A stretch of DNA of 64,000 bases from Acidianus infernus. GTDB taxonomy: Archaea; Thermoproteota; Thermoprotei_A; Sulfolobales; Sulfolobaceae. Every line of letters starts with the position of its first letter. Position 1 is the stretch's first letter. The stretch is from assembly GCF_009729545.1 (NCBI RefSeq), contig NZ_WFIY01000004.1, forward strand, positions 1,462,001-1,526,000, given 5' to 3'. This document shows, piece after piece, positions 1-8,309 of the stretch. Both the position numbers and the translations under genes were made by a program. The notes under the pieces were generated by a model. That model ran no database searches and was not told where the DNA came from. It worked only from the letters and a program-made list of their open reading frames with translations.

Positions 1-876
1 AATTAAGCTTATTCCTTCTTCCTTGCCTAATAGGTTATTATATTCCTTTTGATCATGTTGCGAAATAATATAATCTAACAGATTTGATTGCAGTGAATTT
101 ATTTCATTCCCTCCATACTTAAGGGAAATAATAAAATCCGCTAAATCTTTTGGAGTGAATAAACTTAAGTCAATAGTGAGCCTAGTCTCTGTATCGCTTT
201 TAGGGTCTCTTATTACATATTTCTTTATCCATTTCCGGCCTCCAGAAACTAAATCTATATTTATATTACTAAAGTCTACATAATCTCCGTTAGCGTCAAT
301 TATTATCATTGGCAAAGCGGTATTCTTTCCCATTATTTTTAGGTTAGAAAATAGATAAATTAAATATCTCATATTATAACTTTTACCACTTCCAGTTTCT
401 CCGAAGATTCCTACATGCATGGTAACTGCGTTAAGATCTAATAATAATGGTATATCTGAACCAGCTAATCTTCCATATTTTACATAGTCTGCAGCATTTT
501 TTACACCATAGAATTCTGATAGGAAGCTCTCGTCTTTTTCCTCTGGAAGGGTCTTTATTAAAGAACCTGGCATGGGAGAAGAATTGTGCCCATATCGTTT
601 TATTATACTCATTTCAGCTTTAATTACTGTATTCATATTTAGTAAATCAAAAGAAGTATTTTCGGAAAGAATATTCTTCACTATAGGAATTTTTTCATCA
701 TAAAATTCATTAATATACTCATAATTCTCTAATCTAGCTAATGATAACTTATTATTATCCTTAATAAGGAATAGCTGACCCGGGCTAACTTCATACTCTG
801 GAGTTAACAACCCTTGTATAGAGCTTGCTTCGCTTTTCTGTAATACTATACCTATAGTCTTACCTTCCGCTAACAT
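1..876 (-). CDS. HerA-like ATPase (DUF87/FtsK-HerA superfamily), C-terminus beyond window
   Basis: The reading frame opens at the ATG complementary to 874-876 and runs off the left edge, so the C-terminal part is missing. The first ~140 residues resemble the HAS-barrel that precedes the motor in HerA proteins. A Walker A motif GETGSGKS lies near residue 160 and a hydrophobic strand ending IIIDANGDY, the probable Walker B, near residue 190. HerA proteins are hexameric DNA pumps or translocases. The usual recombination HerA sits with nurA/rad50/mre11, and none of these is visible here, so this is probably a paralogue. It follows two RNA/DNA-base-modification-type genes on the same strand with a 42-bp gap. 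Confidence 0.8.
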   Translation of the reverse strand, partial: MLAEGKTIGIVLQKSEASSIQGLLTPEYEVSPGQLFLIKDNNKLSLARLENYEYINEFYDEKIPIVKNILSENTSFDLLNMNTVIKAEMSIIKRYGHNSSPMPGSLIKTLPEEKDESFLSEFYGVKNAADYVKYGRLAGSDIPLLLDLNAVTMHVGIFGETGSGKSYNMRYLIYLFSNLKIMGKNTALPMIIIDANGDYVDFSNINIDLVSGGRKWIKKYVIRDPKSDTETRLTIDLSLFTPKDLADFIISLKYGGNEINSLQSNLLDYIISQHDQKEYNNLLGKEEGISLI

Positions 877-918
877 GATTAATATGCTTAATAAAGATTG
901 GTTAAAAGACTCTTGGCA

Positions 919-1443
919 TTATAACGTTTTTAATACTTCGCTTATCGTTTTAAACGCTAATCTACCATAAGGATGCATTTCTATCTTAATGCCTGCTTTT
1001 TCGGATGCCCTGCTTACTATATTATAATGATGCCTTGGTAATACAGCAATTATTCTTTCATGTTGAGAAGATATTTTCCTAAGCATAATGGAGAGAAGAT
1101 CAACAAACTCCTTCTTCTCTTCTTCTGTCATCATCGATGGAGGATAATCATAAGAATTAAATGGATAGCACTCTTCATATTCTCTAGGAACAAGCAACAT
1201 AGGTTCCGATACTGAATAGAATTGAATATAATCCTTACCTTTTGCTATAGAATAAGCTAACTTATGGGTAGGAGACCTATTATATGGCTTAATAGAAGTG
1301 CAAGGTAATAGGAAAGCTATTTCCTTTTTAGATTGCCAATTCTCTATGAAGAAATCATACCATTTTCTTACTATAGGATTTTTAAATAGATCTACGCCAT
1401 CTTTTTTAATTATTGGTGGCCCTGAAAGAGGAGGACACTGCAT
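919..1443 (-). CDS. Stand-alone archaeosine-synthase (ArcS)-type DUF5591 domain protein
   Basis: This 174-residue protein carries the signature that, as I recall it, marks archaeosine synthase ArcS/TgtA2: PC-x3-KPY-x2-S-x2-H, here PCTSIKPYNRSPTH at residues 47-60. In euryarchaea this domain sits in a long fusion with a TGT-like domain and a PUA domain and acts on preQ0 in tRNA to make archaeosine. Here it is free-standing and overlaps the 3' end of the upstream TGT-like gene by 38 bp, which looks like a split version of the same architecture. No PUA domain is visible. The substrate (tRNA, or another nucleic acid) is inferred. Confidence 0.7.
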   Translation of the reverse strand: MQCPPLSGPPIIKKDGVDLFKNPIVRKWYDFFIENWQSKKEIAFLLPCTSIKPYNRSPTHKLAYSIAKGKDYIQFYSVSEPMLLVPREYEECYPFNSYDYPPSMMTEEEKKEFVDLLSIMLRKISSQHERIIAVLPRHHYNIVSRASEKAGIKIEMHPYGRLAFKTISEVLKTL

Positions 1444-2293
1444 TACACATTTCCTCTATTTCACCTTTTAGATAGTCAGAGCCCATCTTATCAACTTTCC
1501 TTGAAAAATCTATCAAATAGTTGTGTTCCTCATATTTGGAATTTAGTAACACCCATGCGTTTATAAGAGCTCTACTTACCCAGTTCTTTAAATCAACTTT
1601 ATAGGGAAACCTAGTTCTCTCAAGAAAGTCTAATAGTAATTCTATGTCCTCATCGGTAGCCCTTTTAGCTTTCCATACTATTTTTCTATCTCCAACATAT
1701 CTTTCACCTTTTCCTGGAATTATTACTAAACCACGACTGGCTTTTATCCTATAAGTCGCAGTATCTACACTATCTGCATTGAAGAATAATTCTCTCATAT
1801 ATGGCGAACCTGCACCAAGGACGTGAAGGTATTTCACTTTTCTTCTCAAGTAATGATAGATCATGATAACTAGCTTTTTACTACCGCTTAATGATGGCGG
1901 AACTATTCCTCCATAAGCCATCTTATCTGTATATTGAGAATAGAATTCTATCGCTTTCTCTATACCGTCTGGAGTATAGGCATGGATTATTGGCATTACA
2001 TTTATTTTTTCATATAAATATTCAAAATTCCTAAAATTTATCTCATTTACGTCTGTACAAAACGACGGTACGTCCAAACTCATGAAATTATCTGCATGGA
2101 GAGAGAGATATTTCTTTAATACTGCATCCACTTGTAGGGAAAACCCTTTAACCATTATTTGATAACCACCACTATCTACCCAAGTTTCATTATCCCAAGT
2201 AATGTTATCCCAAACTAATTGATTAATCATTAGAGGGGTGTTAAGCTCCCATATCGGGATTCTAGCGTCAGGTATTCCAAGTAATACTTTCAC
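1406..2293 (-). CDS. tRNA-guanine transglycosylase-fold protein (short, Zn-site-less, TGT/DpdA-like)
   Basis: The fold is that of base-exchange transglycosylases. DSGGYQ at residues 40-45 matches the TGT DSGGFQ motif, YGGI near 127-130 matches the GGLAVGE loop, and a DSVDTATY stretch at 174-181 aligns with the nucleophile motif (FDSASY), so both catalytic aspartates appear present. The C-terminal region ends in a HNY-type motif but lacks the Cys cluster that binds zinc in ordinary TGTs. At ~295 residues it is shorter than TgtA and has no PUA domain. I chose the GTG at 2293. The frame continues to an ATG at 2347, but that would start at the edge of a C/D sRNA. It is followed by the ArcS-type gene with a 38-bp overlap. 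Confidence 0.7.
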   Translation of the reverse strand: MKVLLGIPDARIPIWELNTPLMINQLVWDNITWDNETWVDSGGYQIMVKGFSLQVDAVLKKYLSLHADNFMSLDVPSFCTDVNEINFRNFEYLYEKINVMPIIHAYTPDGIEKAIEFYSQYTDKMAYGGIVPPSLSGSKKLVIMIYHYLRRKVKYLHVLGAGSPYMRELFFNADSVDTATYRIKASRGLVIIPGKGERYVGDRKIVWKAKRATDEDIELLLDFLERTRFPYKVDLKNWVSRALINAWVLLNSKYEEHNYLIDFSRKVDKMGSDYLKGEIEEMCNAVSSSFRATNN

Positions 2294-2345
2294 AATAAAC
2301 CTGACGATTAATTTACATTTATCTATATACAAAATAATACCAATC

Positions 2346-2400
2346 AATCAGGAGGAACAACCCGTCATCACTCTTCAGGTTAGGTTGAGGTCTTCATTCG
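2346..2400 (-). ncRNA. Box C/D guide sRNA
   Basis: Read on the minus strand the order is C box ATGAAGA (2391-2397, one mismatch), guide cctcaacctaac (2379-2390, 12 nt), D' CTGA (2375-2378), 3-nt spacer, C' GTGATGA (2365-2371), guide cgggttgttcctc (2352-2364, 13 nt), D CTGA (2348-2351). The 12-3-13 spacing is the archaeal archetype. A TATA-like TTTTAAGC lies upstream near 2416-2424. Such RNAs assemble with L7Ae, Nop5 and fibrillarin to direct 2'-O-methylation. Targets were not assigned. It sits directly upstream of the TGT-like gene on the same strand. Confidence 0.7.
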
Positions 2401-2472
2401 ATCTTATTATAGGCAATAATGCTTAAAAGACTTTCACCTTTCTCTCTACTTATTTTATTAAAAATCAAGGCT

Positions 2473-3126
2473 ATGATTAAGAAAGCATTACCATTGTTCC
2501 TTTTATTTTTAATAAGCACCGCTACTGTACTGGAAGCAAGTTCTACTTATGAGGTAAATATTCTCTTCCAAGGTAAAGGAATTTCTGCTATTGTGGAATA
2601 TTGTAATCATATAGAGTTAATAACTACAAATAAAACTTTGTATCTTCCTAATACTTCAGTTACTATAACTGCGTATGAGACTATAATAGGTTATAATATT
2701 TCCATAAATGGTATGAACGTATCATCATTAACATTTAATCCAAATAATCTAAGTAAAATAGTAATAAAAGCGTTTCCAATATATGTCTGGATAAACATAA
2801 AAATTAATGGAACTGGCAAAGTGATTGTTAATTTTCAAAATGGTAGCAAAGAAATTGTTAATCAATCCACTAAATTAAAAGTGCTATATGGAAGTCTAAT
2901 AACTTTAAGCGCAAGGGGAACAAACGGTGAGTCTTTCATAAGCTGGAATAATAATTATACATATCCAACTATGTGGCTAATCGCTAGTAATAACACATGC
3001 GTAATAGCTAATTTTGGAAAAGCTAAATCTCCAATATTCTCTTCGGTAAATTTTCTAGGTATAGGATTACTAGTAATCCTAGGAGGAATTTATATTTATA
3101 TTAAAAGAAAACATAGTCCAACTTAA
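2473..3126 (+). CDS. Secreted, membrane-anchored protein with a B-repeat-like domain
   Basis: I chose the ATG at 2473 because it gives a clean signal peptide (MIKK followed by a hydrophobic run ending in ALEAS-like residues). An upstream in-frame ATG at 2419 would add 18 residues that break this pattern. The mature part is rich in N-glycosylation sequons. Its second half (ingtGKVIVNF through GTNGESFISWNN) resembles InlB B-repeat-type cell-surface modules. A C-terminal transmembrane helix followed by KRKH anchors it. The function is unknown. It is likely an S-layer-associated or surface protein. Confidence 0.65.
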   Translation: MIKKALPLFLLFLISTATVLEASSTYEVNILFQGKGISAIVEYCNHIELITTNKTLYLPNTSVTITAYETIIGYNISINGMNVSSLTFNPNNLSKIVIKAFPIYVWINIKINGTGKVIVNFQNGSKEIVNQSTKLKVLYGSLITLSARGTNGESFISWNNNYTYPTMWLIASNNTCVIANFGKAKSPIFSSVNFLGIGLLVILGGIYIYIKRKHSPT

Positions 3127-3135
3127 CTTTTAACT
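3126..3135 (+). promoter_or_regulatory. TATA-box region of the YyaL-like gene
   Basis: The AT-rich stretch aactttta ends ~24 bp before the ATG at 3157, the spacing expected for a Sulfolobales leaderless transcript whose start is at or next to the start codon. No Shine-Dalgarno sequence precedes the ATG. Confidence 0.5.
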
Positions 3136-3156
3136 TTATTTTAACAACATTATACA

Positions 3157-5085
3157 ATGAATGGCTTAGCAAATTCAGAAAGTTTATATTTAAGAGAGGC
3201 CTCAAATCAGCCAGTAAATTGGCTTCCTTGGTCAAAAGATGCATTTGAAAAAGCCAAAAAGGAGAATAAGTTAATACTTGTAGATGTAGGGGCTGCATGG
3301 TGCCACTGGTGCCACGTAATGGATGAGGAAACTTATTCTAACCAAGAAATTGCTAAGATAATTAATGAGAACTTTATCGCAATAAAGGTTGACAGGGATG
3401 AAATGCCAGAAGTTGATAGGAAACTACAATTAATAGTAAGTGAAATATCTGGAGAATCTGGATGGCCACTTACGGTATTTATGACTCCAGAAGGTAATGT
3501 TTTCTTTGGCGGTACTTTCTTCCCTCCAGAGGATTCCTATGGTAGGATTGGATTTAAAAGATTATTAAATGAAATTCTTAGAATTTGGAATACTGAAAGA
3601 GATAAAATATTAAATTCGGCAATACCTTTATCAATAAAAGTCAAGACTGAAAATGAAGGACAGCTTAATAAGGATTTAATAGAGTCCTCATTTTCATTAT
3701 TAACTTCTGCGTATGATCTTGAATACGGCGGACTAGGTAAAAGTATGAAATTCCCTCACCCTAAAGTTGATGAATTTATGCTAGCTTACTCTGCTTGGAC
3801 TGGAGATGATTTAGGAAAGAAATTAAACAATTTCACATTAATTAAAATGTTTGAAGGCGGTATCTTTGATCAAGTAGGTGGAGGATTCCATAGATATACC
3901 ACGGATAGAGAATGGATAACCCCACATTTTGAGAAACTACTTATAGATAACGCAGAATTATTAGAAGATTACTATGTGACTTACTTAGCAACTGGAAAAG
4001 TCGAATTTCTTGAGGCATACAATTTAACTTATGAATTTATAAAAAGAGATTTAGAAAATTCCATAGCTTTTTCAAATAGTATAGACGCAGACAGCGATGG
4101 CATAGAAGGCGGTTATTATACTTGGACAGAAGAAGAAATAAAAGATGCCTTGGGTCAAGAAGCAGAATTAGCAATAAAGCTTTTTGGATTAAGGAAAGAA
4201 GGTGGAGTAGTTGAAGGTAGAAAAGTTTTAAGAGTTGATTTAGCTGAGGCAAAAAAGCTTATAAATACTGATATTAATATTATTTTGCAAAAACTTAGAG
4301 ATTTAAGGAGAAGAATGCTTGAATATAGACAGAAAAATAGGAAAATGCCTAGAGTAGATACAAACTCTTATTCTTATCCCAATTATAGATTAGCTGAAGT
4401 TTTATTTCAATCATTAAAAATAGATGATGGCCTAAAAATTATCAAGAACTTAACACCCACAGTAAGTAGAAGACTTACTGGAGGAAAAGAAGGTCTATTA
4501 GAAGATTATGCATCAGCATTATTAGCATCAATTTCCGCATATGAGGTAACAGCTGATGAAAGATACTATTCATTATCTCTAGAGCTATACAATAAACTGA
4601 AGGATTTCTTAGGAGCTGATGGTTTTGAAGAGCCTAATGGGGAATTACCTTATGGAGACATGCCTAATGAGTCAGCAAATTCCTTAGCAGTAAGAGGGAT
4701 ACTTAAACTATCAATGTTATATAAAATAGATATTGAAATAGAAAAAATTTTATCTAAGTTAGTAAATTCCGATCCTTCATTTGTATCTGGATTATTACTT
4801 TCTGCAGGCAGTATCATAAATGGGATAGCTCATGTTGTTATAGTTGATGAAAAGGATGATAAAGCTGAGGATTTACATAAGGAAGCTATGACCACATATT
4901 ATCCTTTAAAAGTCGTTGAAAAAATCTCTGATGATATTAAAGACAGATTAGACTCAACGTTAAGATCTATGCTTAACGATAATAGAGGAAAAAGTAGAGC
5001 TTACATATGTATAGGAAATACATGCAGCATGCCTATTTTCGATAAAGAGAAAATTAAACTTTTACTTAAAACTAAGTTGAGCTAA
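3157..5085 (+). CDS. Thioredoxin-domain protein of the YyaL/DUF255 (Spata20) family
   Basis: The protein has 642 residues, near the usual length for the family. The N-terminal ~160 residues form a DUF255 thioredoxin-like domain with the motif WCHWCH in place of CxxC (residues ~46-51) and the conserved GGTFFPPED segment. The rest is an alpha/alpha-barrel resembling N-acylglucosamine 2-epimerase, with the HPK, DADS and EEDYA-type blocks. Cytosolic, with no signal peptide. The biochemical role is not established. Two CHWC-type cysteines suggest redox or metal chemistry. It is followed 9 bp later by an SDR gene and may head a short operon (SDR, tenA). Confidence 0.9.
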   Translation: MNGLANSESLYLREASNQPVNWLPWSKDAFEKAKKENKLILVDVGAAWCHWCHVMDEETYSNQEIAKIINENFIAIKVDRDEMPEVDRKLQLIVSEISGESGWPLTVFMTPEGNVFFGGTFFPPEDSYGRIGFKRLLNEILRIWNTERDKILNSAIPLSIKVKTENEGQLNKDLIESSFSLLTSAYDLEYGGLGKSMKFPHPKVDEFMLAYSAWTGDDLGKKLNNFTLIKMFEGGIFDQVGGGFHRYTTDREWITPHFEKLLIDNAELLEDYYVTYLATGKVEFLEAYNLTYEFIKRDLENSIAFSNSIDADSDGIEGGYYTWTEEEIKDALGQEAELAIKLFGLRKEGGVVEGRKVLRVDLAEAKKLINTDINIILQKLRDLRRRMLEYRQKNRKMPRVDTNSYSYPNYRLAEVLFQSLKIDDGLKIIKNLTPTVSRRLTGGKEGLLEDYASALLASISAYEVTADERYYSLSLELYNKLKDFLGADGFEEPNGELPYGDMPNESANSLAVRGILKLSMLYKIDIEIEKILSKLVNSDPSFVSGLLLSAGSIINGIAHVVIVDEKDDKAEDLHKEAMTTYYPLKVVEKISDDIKDRLDSTLRSMLNDNRGKSRAYICIGNTCSMPIFDKEKIKLLLKTKLS

Positions 5086-5094
5086 AATACTTTT

Positions 5095-5814
5095 ATGAGG
5101 TTAAAAGATAAGGCAATACTAATCGTTGGCGTAAGTAAAGGTTTAGGTTACGCATTGGCGTATTTTTTACTAAAGGAAGGAGCAAAGGTAATCGTTAATT
5201 CTGGAAACAAAGAAAAACTTCAAGAAATAGTCGATTCGTTAAAAAATCTAGGCGAAATAAATTATATAGCAGAGAGAGTAGTAGATCTTAGCTCTGCAAA
5301 AGACGTACTAAGTAAATCTTACGAATTAATTAAAAGAAAACTTGATGGAATAGTAATTTCCATAGGGGGATACATAGAGGATAATGTAGAGAATCTTACC
5401 GGATTAGATGAAATGATAAATAACCACGTGAAATATCCACTTTATATTATTTCTGCCGCATTAAATTATCTTAATGAAGGTTCTACTATTGTGCTGGTAT
5501 CAGCCATGAGAGGAATAGATAAGGCACTTCCAAATCAGCTTTCATACTCAATTTCGAAATCTGCTACTGCGAAAGCTGTAGAAGTTTTAGCTTCAGAATT
5601 ATTAGATAAGCAAATAAGAGTAGTAGGAATTGCACCTAGTTGGATTTACGGAGATTTTCAACCTAATAGAGACTGGAAAAAATTAAGAAAGCTGGGAGAC
5701 GTAAAAGCCCCGCCAGAAGATTTTGCTAGAGTTATAACATGGTTATTAACTGATGAGGCAGAATGGATTAATGGAGTTGTAATTCCAGTTGATGGAGGTG
5801 CAAGGTTAAAATGA
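5095..5814 (+). CDS. Short-chain dehydrogenase/reductase (SDR)
   Basis: A Rossmann glycine motif GVSKGLG at 12-18, Ser136, and the YxxxK pair Tyr151/Lys155 define a classical SDR of 239 residues. The C-terminal INGVVIPVDGG is the usual cofactor-side ending. Position 12 is Gly-Val rather than the common Thr-Gly. The substrate cannot be predicted. It overlaps the next gene (tenA-like) by 4 bp (ATGA), so the two are probably co-translated. Confidence 0.9.
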   Translation: MRLKDKAILIVGVSKGLGYALAYFLLKEGAKVIVNSGNKEKLQEIVDSLKNLGEINYIAERVVDLSSAKDVLSKSYELIKRKLDGIVISIGGYIEDNVENLTGLDEMINNHVKYPLYIISAALNYLNEGSTIVLVSAMRGIDKALPNQLSYSISKSATAKAVEVLASELLDKQIRVVGIAPSWIYGDFQPNRDWKKLRKLGDVKAPPEDFARVITWLLTDEAEWINGVVIPVDGGARLK

Positions 5815-6449
5815 ATAGCGATATTTTGAGAGAAAAAGCAGGAAAGCTATGGGAAAATTACGTTAGACACGAGTTTGTAATTAAGATGAAAGAAGGGAGC
5901 CTAGATTTAGAATCTTTTAGATATTATTTAATACAAGATTCTAAATATGTCGAAATTATGCTAAAAAGCTTGTTGCGAGCTTCTTCTTTAGCTCCTTTAT
6001 CCCATTCCACAAAGATTCTAAAATCAATCTTTGACACTAGAGATAAGGGCATAGAAGTTCATAGCTGGCTATTATCAAGGCTTGGCATTTCTCATGAAGA
6101 GATAAGGAATACGGGTTATTCTCTAGTAAATTATGCATATACACGACATTTATACTATTATTCTACTAGAAGCTGGGAAGAATTTCTTGCTGCATGGGCG
6201 CCATGTATGTGGGGATATTATGAAGTAGGTAAATTCGTTAAAGATTCTCCTAATGAATTATATTCAAAATGGGCTGAATTTTATGCGTCTGATGAATACA
6301 AATCAAGAGTAGATGCAATCCTTGAGGCATTAAACTCTATAAAATACTCAGAATCTCTTGTTACGCCATTTATAAATAGCGTAAGATTTGAAATAATGTT
6401 CTGGGAATCGGCACTAAAAAGGGAACCAACATTAATAATCGGCGATTAA
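5811..6449 (+). CDS. tenA: TenA-family protein (thiaminase II type)
   Basis: All-helical TenA fold of 212 residues. QDSKY (Asp44) and APCMWGY (Cys132) correspond to the pyrimidine-binding Asp and the active-site Cys of TenA_C enzymes, and FWESAL near the C-terminus carries the catalytic Glu. TenA_C proteins hydrolyse thiamin or aminopyrimidine breakdown products to salvage HMP. Translationally coupled to the preceding SDR gene. No other thiamin gene is nearby. Confidence 0.85.
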   Translation: MNSDILREKAGKLWENYVRHEFVIKMKEGSLDLESFRYYLIQDSKYVEIMLKSLLRASSLAPLSHSTKILKSIFDTRDKGIEVHSWLLSRLGISHEEIRNTGYSLVNYAYTRHLYYYSTRSWEEFLAAWAPCMWGYYEVGKFVKDSPNELYSKWAEFYASDEYKSRVDAILEALNSIKYSESLVTPFINSVRFEIMFWESALKREPTLIIGD

Positions 6450-6451
6450 AC

Positions 6452-7102
6452 TTGTGGATTAAAGAAATAAGTATAAAATTTACTTGTAAACCTCAATCTC
6501 TAAATTTTTACTGTAATAATAGAGGAAACGTCATAGAGCTTACTGCAAGTTCTTCATGTAGATACTTGAGATTATTTACAAAGGATTTTAGACTCACATT
6601 TTCTAATGGCAAGCTATTTGATTTTAACAATTTATCTACTAAAAAAGGTAAAGATGCCATAACTGAAATAAATTCCATACTAAATTCGCTAAAGCCAGGA
6701 ATAGTCGAAGATTTAAATGAGAACAGTCTAAGATACGAAATTCCAGTTAGTTTACTTAAAAATTTTGTAGAGGACCTTAATGTAGAAAACGTATCTCCAG
6801 AAAGATACCTGGATTTTAACATTGATTACATAGATTATGATATAGGAAGAGATTTTCTAAAAAATAGTCCAAGATTTGAAAGCGAAAGAAGGCTAAAAAT
6901 GTCCTTGTCAGTTAATAATAAGTGCTTAAGAATTATATATTGGCTTGATTCTAGTAGCGTGGAAACATTTTCCTCTGAGGACTGTGTTAACTGGATGCCC
7001 AATACTAAGGTATCTACAATTATAAGTAATATTTCTACTTTTGACGAAAGATATCTAGAAATAAAAAGATTTTTAGAAAAAATTACAGCTAATAGCAGTT
7101 AA
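6452..7102 (+). CDS. Conserved hypothetical protein (unrecognised)
   Basis: The frame begins at TTG 6452, two bases after the tenA stop, and encodes 216 residues with no recognised domain, signal peptide or membrane segment. The C-terminal half has a Cys pair (NKC and SEDC) and alternating beta/alpha patterns. The tight spacing suggests it belongs to the SDR-tenA transcription unit. The start could instead be an internal codon, but no ATG is near. Confidence 0.55.
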   Translation: MWIKEISIKFTCKPQSLNFYCNNRGNVIELTASSSCRYLRLFTKDFRLTFSNGKLFDFNNLSTKKGKDAITEINSILNSLKPGIVEDLNENSLRYEIPVSLLKNFVEDLNVENVSPERYLDFNIDYIDYDIGRDFLKNSPRFESERRLKMSLSVNNKCLRIIYWLDSSSVETFSSEDCVNWMPNTKVSTIISNISTFDERYLEIKRFLEKITANSS

Positions 7103-7132
7103 TATTTTTTTATTCTGGTACTCTGACTAGTC

Positions 7133-8194
7133 ATGAACCTTATTATCATAATGATATTAATATCTAGTATTTTATTAGATCTAGGCATACTCATACAAAT
7201 TTATGCGGAGAATAAGAAATTTTTTAAAGAACCTAAAGAAGGTAATTATCGCGGAAATATAAGCATAATAATACCAGTTAGAGGCATAGATGAGAATTTT
7301 GAGGAAAACGTAAAATCTCTACTTAACCAAGATATCAAGCCGCTAGAAATAATTTACGTGATAGATCCAGATGATCCCTATAGAGAAACTATTGAGAATA
7401 TACTTAAGAAATACAATGTAAAAATTGTTCATACATTTTATAATTGCAATACGTGCAGCGGGAAAATAAGAGCTCAAATTTCTGGTCTACTTCGAAGTAA
7501 TGGAGATATAATAGTTTTTGGAGATTCTGATACATGGTATCCAAAATACTGGCTAAGAGAACTGACATTGCCATTAAGTAAATACATGGCGACTACAACT
7601 TTTTCCTTTGCTAGTCCTGCTAGATTGACGTTAAAAAATCTAGTAAGGGCAGGATTTTGGACATTGGGCATAGAATCTCAGGCTATAGGTGGTACTTTCT
7701 TATGGGGAGGTTCTATGGCATTTAGAAGAAATTTCTTCAACAAAGATGTAATTAAATCCTTAAGCAAAGAATGGTGCGATGACTGCACTCTTACTAGGAT
7801 AGTAAAGGAAAGAAAAGGAAAAATAGGCTTTATAGGCAACGCTATACCGCTTAATATTTACGATGAACATAACCTATTTAAGTGGGCACAGAGACAGGTC
7901 TTAACAGTGAAAATTTACTCTTATAGAGGAGCAAGAGCATTTATACCGTTTGGATTGTATATGGTAATACTATTAATTTCTCTTATTTTGGTTAAAAATT
8001 TTCTCCTCCTATTACCTTTTTTGTTATGGATAATAAAGAATCTACTTAGAGGCAGGAGACTGGGTAGGAAGGCTATTTTACCCTCGTTATTATCTATAAT
8101 AGGTATTTATTTTGCATGGATTGTATTAATATTAAGCTGGAGGAAAAAGGAAATAATATGGAGAGATAAGATTTACATAGTAGAAAATAAGTGA
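7133..8194 (+). CDS. Membrane-associated family 2 glycosyltransferase (ceramide-glucosyltransferase-like)
   Basis: One N-terminal transmembrane helix is followed by a GT-A catalytic domain. ISIIIPVRG opens it, GDSDTWYPKYW supplies the DxD metal site, EWCDDCTLTR the catalytic-base Asp, and KWAQRQ the (Q/R)xxRW-type motif. Two or three C-terminal membrane helices follow. The 353-residue layout resembles the GT21/HpnI group that glycosylates lipids at the membrane. In Sulfolobales the acceptor could be a tetraether lipid, which is inference. The stop codon TGA lies inside a candidate C/D sRNA. Confidence 0.8.
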   Translation: MNLIIIMILISSILLDLGILIQIYAENKKFFKEPKEGNYRGNISIIIPVRGIDENFEENVKSLLNQDIKPLEIIYVIDPDDPYRETIENILKKYNVKIVHTFYNCNTCSGKIRAQISGLLRSNGDIIVFGDSDTWYPKYWLRELTLPLSKYMATTTFSFASPARLTLKNLVRAGFWTLGIESQAIGGTFLWGGSMAFRRNFFNKDVIKSLSKEWCDDCTLTRIVKERKGKIGFIGNAIPLNIYDEHNLFKWAQRQVLTVKIYSYRGARAFIPFGLYMVILLISLILVKNFLLLLPFLLWIIKNLLRGRRLGRKAILPSLLSIIGIYFAWIVLILSWRKKEIIWRDKIYIVENK

Positions 8195-8241
8195 TGACGT
8201 TCCACCCCTTTGATTGATGAAATAAGTTTTTAGAATCTGAA
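8190..8241 (+). ncRNA. Possible box C/D sRNA (weak)
   Basis: C box GTGATGA (8191-8197) overlaps the glycosyltransferase stop. It is followed by cgttccacccct, a degenerate D' TTGA (8210-8213), a C'-like TTGATGA (8214-8220) with no spacer, and D CTGA (8237-8240) after 16 nt. The missing D'-C' spacer and the long AU-rich second half make this much less convincing than the RNA just downstream. Confidence 0.3.
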
Positions 8242-8255
8242 TAATAATTTTATAC

Positions 8256-8309
8256 AAAGTGATGAGGTCGAGCACTGCATGAGTTATGATGAAAGGACCA
8301 CCGCTGAAG
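8256..8309 (+). ncRNA. Box C/D guide sRNA overlapping a start codon
   Basis: C GTGATGA (8259-8265), guide ggtcgagcactgc (8266-8278), D' ATGA (8279-8282, one mismatch), 3-nt spacer, C' ATGATGA (8286-8292), guide aaggaccaccg (8293-8303), D CTGA (8304-8307). The 13-3-11 spacing is that of archaeal C/D RNAs. The D' box coincides with the ATG of the following gene. A TTTTTAGA element at 8226-8233 is placed for the sRNA, and TTTTATA at 8248-8254 for the mRNA. Confidence 0.55.

Noticed and set aside
2238..2426. Plus-strand frame of 62 codons
   Set aside because: Opposite the TGT-like gene start and the C/D sRNA. Composition is not protein-like and there is no promoter.
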